IMG/VR virus record: IMGVR_UViG_3300008110_000097
Coordinates: 48,725 to 112,724 of that record
Origin: a virus
Length of the DNA: 64,000 bases
Strand: one strand, 5' to 3'
The position numbers and the translations under genes are program-made. Numbering within the stretch: position 1 is the first letter of the stretch; the number at the start of each line of letters is the position of its first letter. The notes under the pieces were generated by a model. It was not told the origin of the DNA, did not search any database, and saw only the letters and a list, made by a program, of their open reading frames with translations. Positions 36,671-44,234 of the stretch are shown piece by piece.

Positions 36671-37759
36671 ATGAAGAATTGGATAAGTAAAAATTATAAA
36701 CTTTTGATCATTGGTGCCTTTTTGGTACCAATTTTCACAGTTGCGTTAGTTTCAATTTCACACGTAACTAAATGGTACGGAATATCTAATCCGGTTAGTT
36801 GGGCAATATATCTTTCAATAGGTATTGAAATTGCTGCGTTATCTACACTTGCAGCCATTTCTGCTGATATGGGTAAAAAAGTATATTTCCCATTCGGGTT
36901 AGTTACATTAGTACAATTTATTGGTAATATTTATTTTGCCTATTCCTTTATTGATATAGATAGTAAATCTTTTAAAGATTGGATAGAACTCGTCTCCCCA
37001 ATGGTTGAGTTTATGGGTGTAGATAACACCGATCTAGTTGGTCATAAAAGATTTTTGGCGTTTTTTGCTGGAGGTATGCTTCCCATCATTTCGTTATCGT
37101 TTCTTCATATGTTAGTTAAATTTACTGAAGAAGATAGAAAAAAAACACAGACACTTGAACCTGTTGTTGATATAGAAAAAATAAGTAGGGAGGCGGCTAT
37201 TATCGAAGCGGAAAAGGAATTAAGTGAAAAATACACACCAACAGAAGAAGAACTACAAAAAATTGAAGAATTTATAACAAAAAAAAGTAAAGAAAATAAA
37301 ATAAATAATTCTGATGGCGACAATAAAAAAACTGAAAAAACAGACAATGAAATTGTAAATGATAAAAAAAGAATAAAGAATTCAAAAGATGAAAGTGAAG
37401 GTGATTCATTAAAAAATGAAATAAAAAATAACTCAAATAATGAATATGTGCACGAACATGAACGTGAAGATATTAGTGATGGTGATTTAATTCATCAAAG
37501 CACAAAAAAAGAAGAACAAAATTATTCCACTATAGAGCCCACTGAACGTTCTGAAAGTGAAGAATTTTCCACTATAGAATCAAAAGAGGAAAATATTTTC
37601 CAAGAAAATAAAAATATTGATCAAGTAGAAGAAATAGAATCTGAATCAAATGAAAATAATTTTATAGATAGAGAAGAACAAAAAATTGAAGAACAAGTTC
37701 AAAATGAAAATATACCACAGTCTAAATTAATAGAAGAAGAGGAAGAAAAAAAAAATTAG
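36671..37759 (+). CDS. Multi-pass membrane protein with acidic tail, N-terminal part before a frameshift, 362 aa
   Basis: The N-terminal ~155 residues have about four hydrophobic segments (~10-30, ~43-62, ~72-92, ~118-140), then a highly charged Glu/Lys/Asn/Ser-rich cytoplasmic-type tail. The frame ends in EEEEEKKN at a run of ten A (37746-37755) followed by TAG. The -1 frame continues with the same acidic composition to 38211, so the full gene would encode ~513 aa. Function unknown; a membrane anchor with a long disordered tail is all that can be seen. Confidence 0.6.
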   Translation: MKNWISKNYKLLIIGAFLVPIFTVALVSISHVTKWYGISNPVSWAIYLSIGIEIAALSTLAAISADMGKKVYFPFGLVTLVQFIGNIYFAYSFIDIDSKSFKDWIELVSPMVEFMGVDNTDLVGHKRFLAFFAGGMLPIISLSFLHMLVKFTEEDRKKTQTLEPVVDIEKISREAAIIEAEKELSEKYTPTEEELQKIEEFITKKSKENKINNSDGDNKKTEKTDNEIVNDKKRIKNSKDESEGDSLKNEIKNNSNNEYVHEHEREDISDGDLIHQSTKKEEQNYSTIEPTERSESEEFSTIESKEENIFQENKNIDQVEEIESESNENNFIDREEQKIEEQVQNENIPQSKLIEEEEEKKN

Positions 37760-38211
37760 AAAACCAAATAGAGAATTCAACAAAGTTAGAAAATAATGAA
37801 ACGATAGAAAAAAAAGATCAAATTATTGAAGAAGAAATTATCAATAATCAAATTCAGGATGAAACAAACGATAATTTAAATAACGAAAAAGAAATTGATC
37901 CTAAAATCGAAGAAATCCAAGAAGAAGTTAAAGAAACCTTATCTGAAAATAAAGTTGAGGAAATCCAAGAAGAAAAAAATACGGAAAACTTAATTCAAGA
38001 AGACATTACTCAATCTGAAATTAAAGAAAACGATTCAAATCCTATTGACAATAAGATTGATGATATGAAATTTACTAACGAGGGCACACATATACCATAT
38101 TATTATAGTTATGGACCAAATAAAAATGGAGAAGATCCAAACAATAACGGAGGTACAGTAAAAAAAGTGTTAAGAAATGTTAATAATTCACAACGTAGAA
38201 AATTTAGATAA
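37756..38211 (+). CDS. Continuation of the acidic tail after the A-run frameshift, ~151 codons
   Basis: After the ten-A run the frame continues as LENQIENSTKLENN and so on, with the same Glu/Asn/Ile-rich composition as the upstream tail, then ends in a distinctive GTHIPYYYSYGPNKNGED segment and a basic tail (NSQRRKFR). It has no start codon near its 5' end and is best read as part of the upstream gene joined by one extra base, or by slippage on the A run. The basic tail overlaps the start of the amidase-like gene by 35 bases. Confidence 0.55.
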   Translation, partial: LENQIENSTKLENNETIEKKDQIIEEEIINNQIQDETNDNLNNEKEIDPKIEEIQEEVKETLSENKVEEIQEEKNTENLIQEDITQSEIKENDSNPIDNKIDDMKFTNEGTHIPYYYSYGPNKNGEDPNNNGGTVKKVLRNVNNSQRRKFR

Positions 38212-38800
38212 TTCGAAAATTAATATAATTAGAAAAAAAACGAAAAAAAGTCAAATTCTACTTTATGATACCAAAAGAAGAGTAGATGATTTCATAAATA
38301 AAATAAGATATCGTAAAAATGGGGCATATGAAGATGTGCCCCATTTTGTTGTCTCTAAATTAGGTATGGTATATCAAATTTTTGACACAAATTATAGTTC
38401 AAGAACATTTAAAGACGATAAATTAGATAAAAAAATAATAAAAATAGCAATTGAAAATCTTGGGTGGTTAAATAAAAATACAATAAATGGGTTTTTAAAT
38501 AATTGGATCGGAGACCCATATAGATCTGAACCGTTCGTTAAAAATTGGAGAAACCACTATTTTTGGGACAAATATAACGACGATCAATTATCTGTCCTTT
38601 CCGAATTATGTGAAAAACTATGTGATAATCACGGTATAAATAAACAAATAGTACCCTCACAAGGATTTTTTAATAATGCTCGAAATTTTAGGGGGATAAC
38701 ATGTAAATCGAATTTTTCAGATATTTATACAGATATAAACCCTTCATTTAACTTTAATATATTTTTTAAAAATGCAGAACAAACAAATGTCAAATTATGA
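38177..38800 (+). CDS. Degenerate N-acetylmuramoyl-L-alanine amidase-like (Amidase_2) protein, 207 aa
   Basis: The type 2 amidase pattern is visible: VPHFVVSKLGMVYQIFD (His56, first zinc-ligand position), a helix with LCEKLCDNHGI, then FRGITCKSNFSDIYTDINPSFNF, matching the usual G-I-x-x-H-x-x-x ... D-P-x-P-x-F end. At the second ligand position, normally His, Lys177 is found, so zinc binding may be lost. If active it would cut the stem peptide from peptidoglycan during lysis or entry; if not, it may only bind the wall. It overlaps the upstream frameshifted gene and the next gene (38772). Confidence 0.6.
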   Translation: MLIIHNVENLDNSKINIIRKKTKKSQILLYDTKRRVDDFINKIRYRKNGAYEDVPHFVVSKLGMVYQIFDTNYSSRTFKDDKLDKKIIKIAIENLGWLNKNTINGFLNNWIGDPYRSEPFVKNWRNHYFWDKYNDDQLSVLSELCEKLCDNHGINKQIVPSQGFFNNARNFRGITCKSNFSDIYTDINPSFNFNIFFKNAEQTNVKL

Positions 38801-39293
38801 TCAGACAAAGAAAATGTTAAACACATTGAGGAGAATCAATGAAAGTAATAAAATTTATGGTAACATTTTAAGAGAAGATGAACAAGAAATACCTACCGTA
38901 GATAATAATACCGATACTCAGGATGATATAACAGTTATAAATGATGTTGACGTTAAAATAGTTTCTTCTGATGAAATTGATATGAAAATTTCTGAAGAAG
39001 ATAAGACCTCAATATCGGGATTAATTGATAATTTTAAATCACAAGTTTCAAATTTAGTTGAATTTGATCCGGGTTTAACAATTACACAAGAACAAATAAG
39101 ATTGGATGGTACGGTAACGGATCAAGATATTGATTTTGTATTTATTGCGGGTGATGAAAATGGACTTTATTTGAATGCAGATATGTTAAAAGTTGAGACA
39201 GATGTGATAGAAATCATAACAAAGTTGGAAAAGTTTAATGAGACATTTTCAACCACAATGAATGAAATAATTAGAAAAAGAAAAAATAATTAA
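38772..39293 (+). CDS. Acidic protein of unknown function, 173 aa
   Basis: Overlaps the amidase-like gene by 29 bases; an alternative start is the ATG at 38787. The N-terminal ~75 residues are polar and Asp/Glu-rich and probably disordered (KMLNTLRRINESNKIYGNILRED). The C-terminal half is compact (FDPGLTITQEQIRLDGTVTDQDIDFVFIAGDENGLYLNADML, then a helix). The N-terminal NTLRRINES segment resembles assembly or scaffold tags seen in phage head proteins, but the link is weak. No known motif. Confidence 0.5.
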   Translation: MQNKQMSNYDQTKKMLNTLRRINESNKIYGNILREDEQEIPTVDNNTDTQDDITVINDVDVKIVSSDEIDMKISEEDKTSISGLIDNFKSQVSNLVEFDPGLTITQEQIRLDGTVTDQDIDFVFIAGDENGLYLNADMLKVETDVIEIITKLEKFNETFSTTMNEIIRKRKNN

Positions 39294-39294
39294 G

Positions 39295-39534
39295 ATGGCT
39301 CTCACTAATGACGATAAGAAAGAAATACAGAAAATTGCACAAAAGGAGATGAAAGATTTTTTAGATTCGACAAATGCACATAATATCGTTATAAAAATAA
39401 TACAAAAAGAGTTAGGAACTAAAAACATTGATGATAAAATCGTAGACCTCTCAACTAAAGTAGTTGTTGAGTTATTTAAAACCTTATGGCAGAGAAAGTC
39501 GTTTTGGGAAAGTTCTTTAAAATCTGTTAGATAA
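39295..39534 (+). CDS. Small helical protein, 79 aa
   Basis: Starts one base after the previous stop and ends one base before the next gene. Mostly helical and charged (NDDKKEIQKIAQKEMKDFLD, then DDKIVDLSTKVVVELFKTLWQRKSFWESSL). The C-terminal half looks like a helix pair, a pattern of small phage proteins that sit with head-assembly genes. Function not recognised. Confidence 0.55.
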   Translation: MALTNDDKKEIQKIAQKEMKDFLDSTNAHNIVIKIIQKELGTKNIDDKIVDLSTKVVVELFKTLWQRKSFWESSLKSVR

Positions 39535-39535
39535 T

Positions 39536-40225
39536 ATGAAAAAAACTAATAAATTAAAAGGTGGGTTGTCAGATAAAATGTCTTTGACTGATATATCTAA
39601 AAAACATAAGGTATCCATAGAATACTTAAAAGATCAGTTAAAAAAAGGTCAAAAAGTTGAAAAAGAACACACTAAAGATTTATTAATGGCCAGAGAGATT
39701 GCTATGGATCATTTATCTGAAGATCCGAAATATTACACTAAATTAAAAAAGATCGAAACAAAAGAAATGATGGGCGCCGACGCGTCTGGTTCATTTGAGG
39801 CAGGTCTAAGTTCACCTATAATCAAAAGAAAAATAAGTACAATACCAAATTCAAAAGAATACGGTAAAAAAGGTGAATTTACAGAAGCATTGGACTCTTC
39901 TGTATCAGCAGGGGCAGCTTTTGATGTTCCATTATTTGGTAAAACCACCAAGGGTAGAAAGAATCCTTTAAGTATCGGTGGACCCGAAACAATAGGTAAA
40001 AGTAGGGCGGTTAAAGATAAAAACTTCCCAAAGTGGGGTGGACCAGGTGGAATCTTTATAAAAATAAAGGATAAATGTAAAAAATTCCCATATTGTAATC
40101 AGGGTGACATAAATGCATTGGAGGTTTTGAGGGAATCAATAGATGATGTATCTAAAAAACACGGTATACCAGTGAAAGAATTGGAAAATATCGTATTAAA
40201 TGAGATTAAGAAGATATTTATTTGA
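39536..40225 (+). CDS. DUF5661-type protein, 229 aa
   Basis: Residues ~35-70 read VEKEHTKDLLMAREIAMDHLSEDPKYYTKL, the hallmark E-H-T...A-x-x-I-A-x-D-H-L-x-E-x-P-x-Y-Y of DUF5661, a domain common in large phages with no assigned activity. An N-terminal helix-turn-helix-like segment (MSLTDISKKHKVSIEYLKDQL, ~15-35) precedes it. A Gly/Lys-rich middle (~100-175) and a C-terminal helical domain with CKKFPYCNQGDINALEVLRESI follow. Role unknown. Confidence 0.6.
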   Translation: MKKTNKLKGGLSDKMSLTDISKKHKVSIEYLKDQLKKGQKVEKEHTKDLLMAREIAMDHLSEDPKYYTKLKKIETKEMMGADASGSFEAGLSSPIIKRKISTIPNSKEYGKKGEFTEALDSSVSAGAAFDVPLFGKTTKGRKNPLSIGGPETIGKSRAVKDKNFPKWGGPGGIFIKIKDKCKKFPYCNQGDINALEVLRESIDDVSKKHGIPVKELENIVLNEIKKIFI

Positions 40226-40226
40226 T

Positions 40227-41681
40227 ATGAAACCAATTGATTTAAATAATCTTATTGAAAGTTCTTTATTTAACGAGGTTAAAAAAAGAATAATTAATGA
40301 ATCTAAAGAAGGAAAACATGAGGTTTATGAAATAACCTGTGAGGGTGAACCCGTACAAGTTTGTGGAAGTGAAGAAGAAGCGAATGAAATTGTTGATAAA
40401 TTAAAAAAAGAACACCCAGGTAAACAATTTATTATTGAACCAGGTGAATATGATTCATATGATCATATGTTAGATGAATTGGATAAAATGGGTGAAGAAT
40501 TACAAGAAAAAGAAAATCAAGATATGAAAAGTAAACCAAAAGTAAAAAGTTTAGCTGAGGCTATTTTATTGGCTAAAACACAAAACAAAAGTAAATTAAA
40601 AATAAACGAAGAAGTGTACGACGTTGAGGAAATGTGGAAAAAAATGGAAGAAGAAGAAACTTGTGAAGAATGTAACATGGAAGAGGATTTGGATAATGAA
40701 ACTGATGAAAATCCCGAAGACGGTAATTTACCTAACGATACTGACTTATCTGAAATAGATCTAGCCATGGATGGTTTCGAAGACGAAAATACATCAGAAC
40801 TAGATAAAGATCTTAGTGATATCCAAAGTAAAAAAGGAAAAATATCATTATTTTCTAAAATACGTGACATAAGTAAAAAAGTTGGAGATAGATTCAATGA
40901 TAGTTTACGTGATTATGAACCCGATATGGCGAAATCTTTAGATTATATTGCGGAAGATGGTGAAAAAACAACTTGTTCTGAATGTGGTATCGGTGAATTA
41001 AATGAAGAAGGTCAATGTAACGAATGTGGTTCAATGAAAGAATCCACAAAGAAAAAATTACGTTTAAAAGAATCTGAATTAGTTTCTTTAATTAGTAATA
41101 TGGTAACAGAAGCGGCTAAAGGTCAACCTGGTATTCCCGGCATTCCTGGTGTCACTGTAACTAAAAAAGCTCAATCAGGATCTAAAAAAGAAAATGAAGA
41201 TTATGCTAAAGAACTTTCAACTAAATTGAAAAAATATTTAAGTTTTGATGGAAACGATAATCCTGAATTTCCAAAACCAATAGGTAAAGGAGATAAAATG
41301 GCTTTTAGAAACACATCAGAAGATGAAAAAAAGATAGAAGATAAAAGAGGAGAAACCGCTAGCGATTTAACTTTTGATTATGAACCAACAGAAGGTTTTA
41401 AAGATAGAGTTAAAAAGGCTTTAGAAGGTGATAGTACAATGGGTAATTCATCTGATGCCGGAAACGTCGTAAAAGATAAAACAGGAAGTAAAATTGTAGA
41501 TAAGACAAAAAGAAAAAAAGAAAGTATTAAAAAGAAAAAAGATGTTAGTTGGGGACACAGTTGGGAAAATCCTGCAGATGTTCATTTTGTTAAAGAATCA
41601 ACTAATAAATTATCTAACGTACTTGAAGAAGAACTTAAAAAAATAAATAAATTATATTCCTACAATAAAAAAACACAGTAA
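40227..41681 (+). CDS. Acidic protein with two zinc-ribbon-like Cys clusters, 484 aa
   Basis: The ATG at 40227, one base after the previous stop, is preferred to 40200, which lies inside the upstream gene. The protein is rich in Glu, Asp and Lys. Cys pairs occur as CEECNMEED (~145) and CSECGIGELNEEGQCNECG (~255-275), the latter like a zinc ribbon. A collagen-like GIPGIPGV follows a helix KESELVSLISNMVTEA, which resembles a motif repeated at the ends of phage head or core proteins. A head-core or scaffold role is possible; not proven. Confidence 0.55.
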   Translation: MKPIDLNNLIESSLFNEVKKRIINESKEGKHEVYEITCEGEPVQVCGSEEEANEIVDKLKKEHPGKQFIIEPGEYDSYDHMLDELDKMGEELQEKENQDMKSKPKVKSLAEAILLAKTQNKSKLKINEEVYDVEEMWKKMEEEETCEECNMEEDLDNETDENPEDGNLPNDTDLSEIDLAMDGFEDENTSELDKDLSDIQSKKGKISLFSKIRDISKKVGDRFNDSLRDYEPDMAKSLDYIAEDGEKTTCSECGIGELNEEGQCNECGSMKESTKKKLRLKESELVSLISNMVTEAAKGQPGIPGIPGVTVTKKAQSGSKKENEDYAKELSTKLKKYLSFDGNDNPEFPKPIGKGDKMAFRNTSEDEKKIEDKRGETASDLTFDYEPTEGFKDRVKKALEGDSTMGNSSDAGNVVKDKTGSKIVDKTKRKKESIKKKKDVSWGHSWENPADVHFVKESTNKLSNVLEEELKKINKLYSYNKKTQ

Positions 41682-41703
41682 TTCTTTTTTTTATTTTTAT
41701 TTA

Positions 41704-41727
41704 TCACTATATTGTAACATATAGTGA
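41704..41727. repeat. Perfect 8-bp inverted repeat before the 151-aa gene (operator-like)
   Basis: TCACTATA (41704-41711) and TATAGTGA (41720-41727) form a perfect 8-bp inverted repeat with an 8-base spacer, ending 2 bases before the ATG at 41730. Both a DNA operator and an RNA hairpin hiding the start codon are possible. TATTTATC lies just upstream (41698-41705). Confidence 0.5.
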
Positions 41728-41729
41728 TT

Positions 41730-42185
41730 ATGAATAAAAAAGAAATTATTGATGGATTCAATCCGTTAGATAACTACAGATATCAAATAGAAATTTGGTA
41801 TAGGGCCTACAATATAAGTCGTGAGAAAATGGAACTTTTTCACGACTTTCTTATCTCATTATATGAGATAATTGAAAATACTTATTTAGGTTCCGATGTA
41901 CTTTCCACAACTGAAGATATTAAAGGTCACTTTAACTGGTGTTGGGATAAAATTGTAGAGAACTTCAACAAGGAAAAAATATATTTTAAAAATAGAAGTA
42001 ACTGTCACGAGTATTTCTGGAATTTTTTTTTAGAGGCATTTTATTTTAATAAAATAGAAAATAAAAAGATTAAAATTGACGAATATTTTGACAAACTTTT
42101 TGATATGGATTTTATAAAAAATAAATCCGAATTAGATGTTGTCACAGAAATATATAGATTGTTAGATCAAAACTTGAAAAAATGA
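41730..42185 (+). CDS. Unknown protein, 151 aa
   Basis: The ATG at 41730 is chosen over GTG 41724, which lies in the inverted repeat. Helical and aromatic-rich, with HDFLISLYEIIENTYLGSDVLSTTEDIKGHFNWCWDKIVENFN near residues 30-75. No catalytic motif, membrane segment or Cys pair is evident. It starts a group of small unknown genes between the acidic protein and the - strand island. Likely a cytoplasmic phage protein. Confidence 0.5.
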   Translation: MNKKEIIDGFNPLDNYRYQIEIWYRAYNISREKMELFHDFLISLYEIIENTYLGSDVLSTTEDIKGHFNWCWDKIVENFNKEKIYFKNRSNCHEYFWNFFLEAFYFNKIENKKIKIDEYFDKLFDMDFIKNKSELDVVTEIYRLLDQNLKK

Positions 42186-42222
42186 ATTTTTTTCCTTATA
42201 TTGATATTAAAAACAGGATATT

Positions 42223-42420
42223 ATGGAAACATTAAAAGCCATAAAAGATTTAGTTGAGAAAATGTCTGTTGATACAAACAAGGTATTTTTAAAAGGAAAT
42301 CATAGTGCGTCAATAAGAGCCAGAAAATATGCACAAGAAATAAAAGATTTAACAAAAGTATTTAGAAAAGAAATACTTGAAGAAATTAAAAAACATAAAA
42401 AAGATGATGTCGGAAATTAA
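42223..42420 (+). CDS. Small charged helical protein, 65 aa
   Basis: ATG after a 37-base AT-rich gap. Two helices rich in Lys, Glu and Arg: METLKAIKDLVEKMSVD and a basic one with SASIRARKYAQEIKDLTKVFRKEI. R-A-R-K-Y-A-Q-E-I resembles small helical histone-like or phage-type proteins, but no domain is recognised. Its 3' end overlaps the start of the next gene by 17 bases. Confidence 0.55.
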   Translation: METLKAIKDLVEKMSVDTNKVFLKGNHSASIRARKYAQEIKDLTKVFRKEILEEIKKHKKDDVGN

Positions 42421-42583
42421 AATATTTTTATTCATTTTGAGTATAATATATACATCAAGATTTGTTATAGAATTTATCTTTAAATTATTTGAAGAGAATC
42501 CTTCTGTTTTGGTGATATCAAAAAATAATCAAATTTTTTTATATTTTGCCATTTCCTATATTATAACTTATTTCTTTATTTAA
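42404..42583 (+). CDS. Small membrane protein, ~59 aa
   Basis: Paired ATG codons at 42404 and 42407 are the likely starts; the longer frame from 42377 would lie deep in the upstream gene. The product has two hydrophobic segments (IKIFLFILSIIYTSRFVIEFIF and IFLYFAISYIITYFFI) separated by a short polar loop. Its size, two-helix layout and charged ends fit a holin-like or other small inner-membrane phage protein, but no specific family is recognised. Confidence 0.5.
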   Translation: MMSEIKIFLFILSIIYTSRFVIEFIFKLFEENPSVLVISKNNQIFLYFAISYIITYFFI

Positions 42584-42589
42584 GAACAT

Positions 42590-43045
42590 ATGTACGAAAT
42601 TATAAAATCACTTAAACCTTATTTTTTCTCATTAAGAGAAGTTGATAACAGTGTTAGTTTAGATATTAAACTACCAACATCTTGGAAATATGAACATATA
42701 ATTGCACCATATAGGTCAATTAAATTTAAAGTACAAGATAAGAATGATAAGTTTAATCTCATTTCGATATTTTCAGTTGCAACACAAGAAGGTTACGATA
42801 TTGTTATTGGATGTGCCAATGAAATTATTTTAGTTAATAAAGAAGAGGAAGAAAAAAGAAAATTATTTGAAGAGAAAGTTAATGAATTGAAAATTTTATT
42901 TCAAAATCAGTCATTGGATAAATTAAAAGATATTAAATTAATTGACGAAAATGGACAAGAGGATACAACAGGGATTGGAATGGTTGAAGAAGGAGATAGA
43001 GAAGGACAATATGGAGATAGCGAAACACAAGGAGAAGATGATTGA
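42590..43045 (+). CDS. Unknown protein with acidic tail, 151 aa
   Basis: Residues ~1-85 form a compact beta-rich domain (LREVDNSVSLDIKLPTSW, IKFKVQDKNDKFNLISIFS, YDIVIGCANEIILVNK). A helix (EEEEKRKLFEEKVNELKILFQNQ) and an acidic Gly/Glu/Asp-rich tail follow. The 3' end is overlapped by the next small frame. I recognise no family; the compact domain plus acidic tail could be a binding protein. Confidence 0.5.
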   Translation: MYEIIKSLKPYFFSLREVDNSVSLDIKLPTSWKYEHIIAPYRSIKFKVQDKNDKFNLISIFSVATQEGYDIVIGCANEIILVNKEEEEKRKLFEEKVNELKILFQNQSLDKLKDIKLIDENGQEDTTGIGMVEEGDREGQYGDSETQGEDD

Positions 43046-43154
43046 TGAGGTTAAAAATCTCGATAAAACAAAAATGTTTCAACCTAAACCAAAAGAAAAA
43101 TATTTATTTTTTAAAAAAATAGTTAGAATATTGGGATATGGAAAAAAAAGGTGA
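42951..43154 (+). CDS. Small basic protein overlapping the upstream gene, 67 aa (start uncertain)
   Basis: The frame is open through the end of the upstream gene. Possible ATG starts are 42951 and 43011, the latter following a purine-rich stretch and giving 47 aa. The C-terminal part (MIDEVKNLDKTKMFQPKPKEKYLFFKKIVRILGYGKKR) is basic and helical. It overlaps the next start by 17 bases. Small overlapping genes of this kind are common in phages, but the function is unknown and the start cannot be settled here. Confidence 0.4.
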   Translation: MDKRIQQGLEWLKKEIEKDNMEIAKHKEKMIDEVKNLDKTKMFQPKPKEKYLFFKKIVRILGYGKKR

Positions 43155-43371
43155 TTTTTTAAATCAATTGGCAATAATATCTGACTTACTTGAAAAAGTT
43201 AATGCTAACACAGATTCTTCAACAATAGTATTTGGTATATCTAAGGAAGAATTCGAAAGAATATTCGATTTAGTACAAAAAAAATATAATAAGAAAATGG
43301 ATAAACCAAAAGATACTTTTAAAATAAGTATAGGTACGATTGATATTATTTTTAATATGAATAATGTCTAA
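43138..43371 (+). CDS. Small protein, 77 aa, unknown function
   Basis: ATG 43138 inside the end of the previous frame. Helical N-terminus (GDFLNQLAIISDLLEKVNA), then SSTIVFGISKEEFERIFDLVQKKYNKK and a beta hairpin (KISIGTIDIIFNM). Mixed alpha-beta small phage protein. Its end overlaps the end of the - strand gene by 20 bases (tail-to-tail), marking the border of the reversed island. Confidence 0.5.
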   Translation: MEKKGDFLNQLAIISDLLEKVNANTDSSTIVFGISKEEFERIFDLVQKKYNKKMDKPKDTFKISIGTIDIIFNMNNV

Positions 43372-43990
43372 ACAATTCACTACGTTTATATCCTTTAGAT
43401 TCCAATAAATTATACAACAATTTTCTCTGATGTGTTGACACATCTTTTACAAAAATAAAATTACCTATCTTTCTTTTTAATATATCTTCTTTTATTATTT
43501 CAAATAATCTTTCGGAATCAGATATATTTTTGTTACCAAACATCATAACATCATTTTCTATCTGAACAAATACTTTGTTGTTTAAAGTGAAGATCTGGGC
43601 AATATCTTTTATTGGTGTGATTTGATCCATCATTTGATGATATCTTATTCTTTTTTTCTTTTGAAAATCATAAATCAATTCTTCTTCCCAATACGGGATC
43701 ATTTCTTTTATTCTAAATTTATCGTTTTCAATTTTTGCCTCAACATTTCTACCCAAACTATCTTTAACATATGTTTTTGTTGCCCATCTATTATTTGGGA
43801 AGATTAGTGCCAATTCATAAGTTAATTCTAATTTTCGTTTATTACCGCGTAGCTTTATAAATGGAGGTTTTTTCTGAGTTCTAAATTCCCTCCAGTATTC
43901 ATATATTGTTGTTCTTTTCATACAACGATAAAGTATTTTAACTCTTTTTTTGTTACAAAAAAGAACTATGAAATATTTACCATTTTTCAT
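43352..43990 (-). CDS. Unknown protein on the - strand, 212 aa
   Basis: The start at 43990 (MKNGKYFIVLFCNKKRV) is preferred to an upstream in-frame start because it overlaps the stop of the preceding - strand gene as ATGA, implying translational coupling. The product is basic, with long charged segments (YWREFRTQKKPPFIKLRGNKRKLEL) and a C-terminal FVKDVSTHQRKLLYNLLESKGYKRSELFRHYSY. No catalytic motif is recognised. Its basic, aromatic character could suit nucleic acid binding. It is one of only two genes on this strand. Confidence 0.55.
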   Translation of the reverse strand: MKNGKYFIVLFCNKKRVKILYRCMKRTTIYEYWREFRTQKKPPFIKLRGNKRKLELTYELALIFPNNRWATKTYVKDSLGRNVEAKIENDKFRIKEMIPYWEEELIYDFQKKKRIRYHQMMDQITPIKDIAQIFTLNNKVFVQIENDVMMFGNKNISDSERLFEIIKEDILKRKIGNFIFVKDVSTHQRKLLYNLLESKGYKRSELFRHYSY

Positions 43991-44139
43991 AAAAGTTTTG
44001 AAATTAAAGAAACCAGACCATAAATTGCGAGTCCTGTCCAAACAACCATAAAGACAATTACCCAATTTTCCACAAATCTAATTTCCTTTTCTTTCTTTAT
44101 TCTTTCTTCTTTTTTCTTTTTACATTCGTTACATGCCAT
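43987..44139 (-). CDS. Small membrane protein with Cys pair on the - strand, 50 aa
   Basis: Read from 44139 (MACNECKKKKEER) rather than the TTG at 44172. A basic, Lys/Glu-rich N-terminus with CNEC precedes one membrane segment (NWVIVFMVVWTGLAIYGLVSLI). The stop overlaps the next start. The layout, with a short charged cytoplasmic end and one helix, is typical of small phage membrane proteins. Function unknown; position suggests it works with the downstream basic protein. Confidence 0.45.
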   Translation of the reverse strand: MACNECKKKKEERIKKEKEIRFVENWVIVFMVVWTGLAIYGLVSLISKLL

Positions 44140-44234
44140 ACTATAATATAAGTATTTTTCTACAATTTTCAAAACGATTTCGTTTTTTAATTTTTTTTAT
44201 CTATTTTTAATTCTAAACAAGTTAAAAACATAAT

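Noticed and set aside
43622-43807. + strand ORF inside the reversed island
   Set aside because: It is the opposite-strand shadow of the 212-aa - strand gene, which has coupled starts and better composition.
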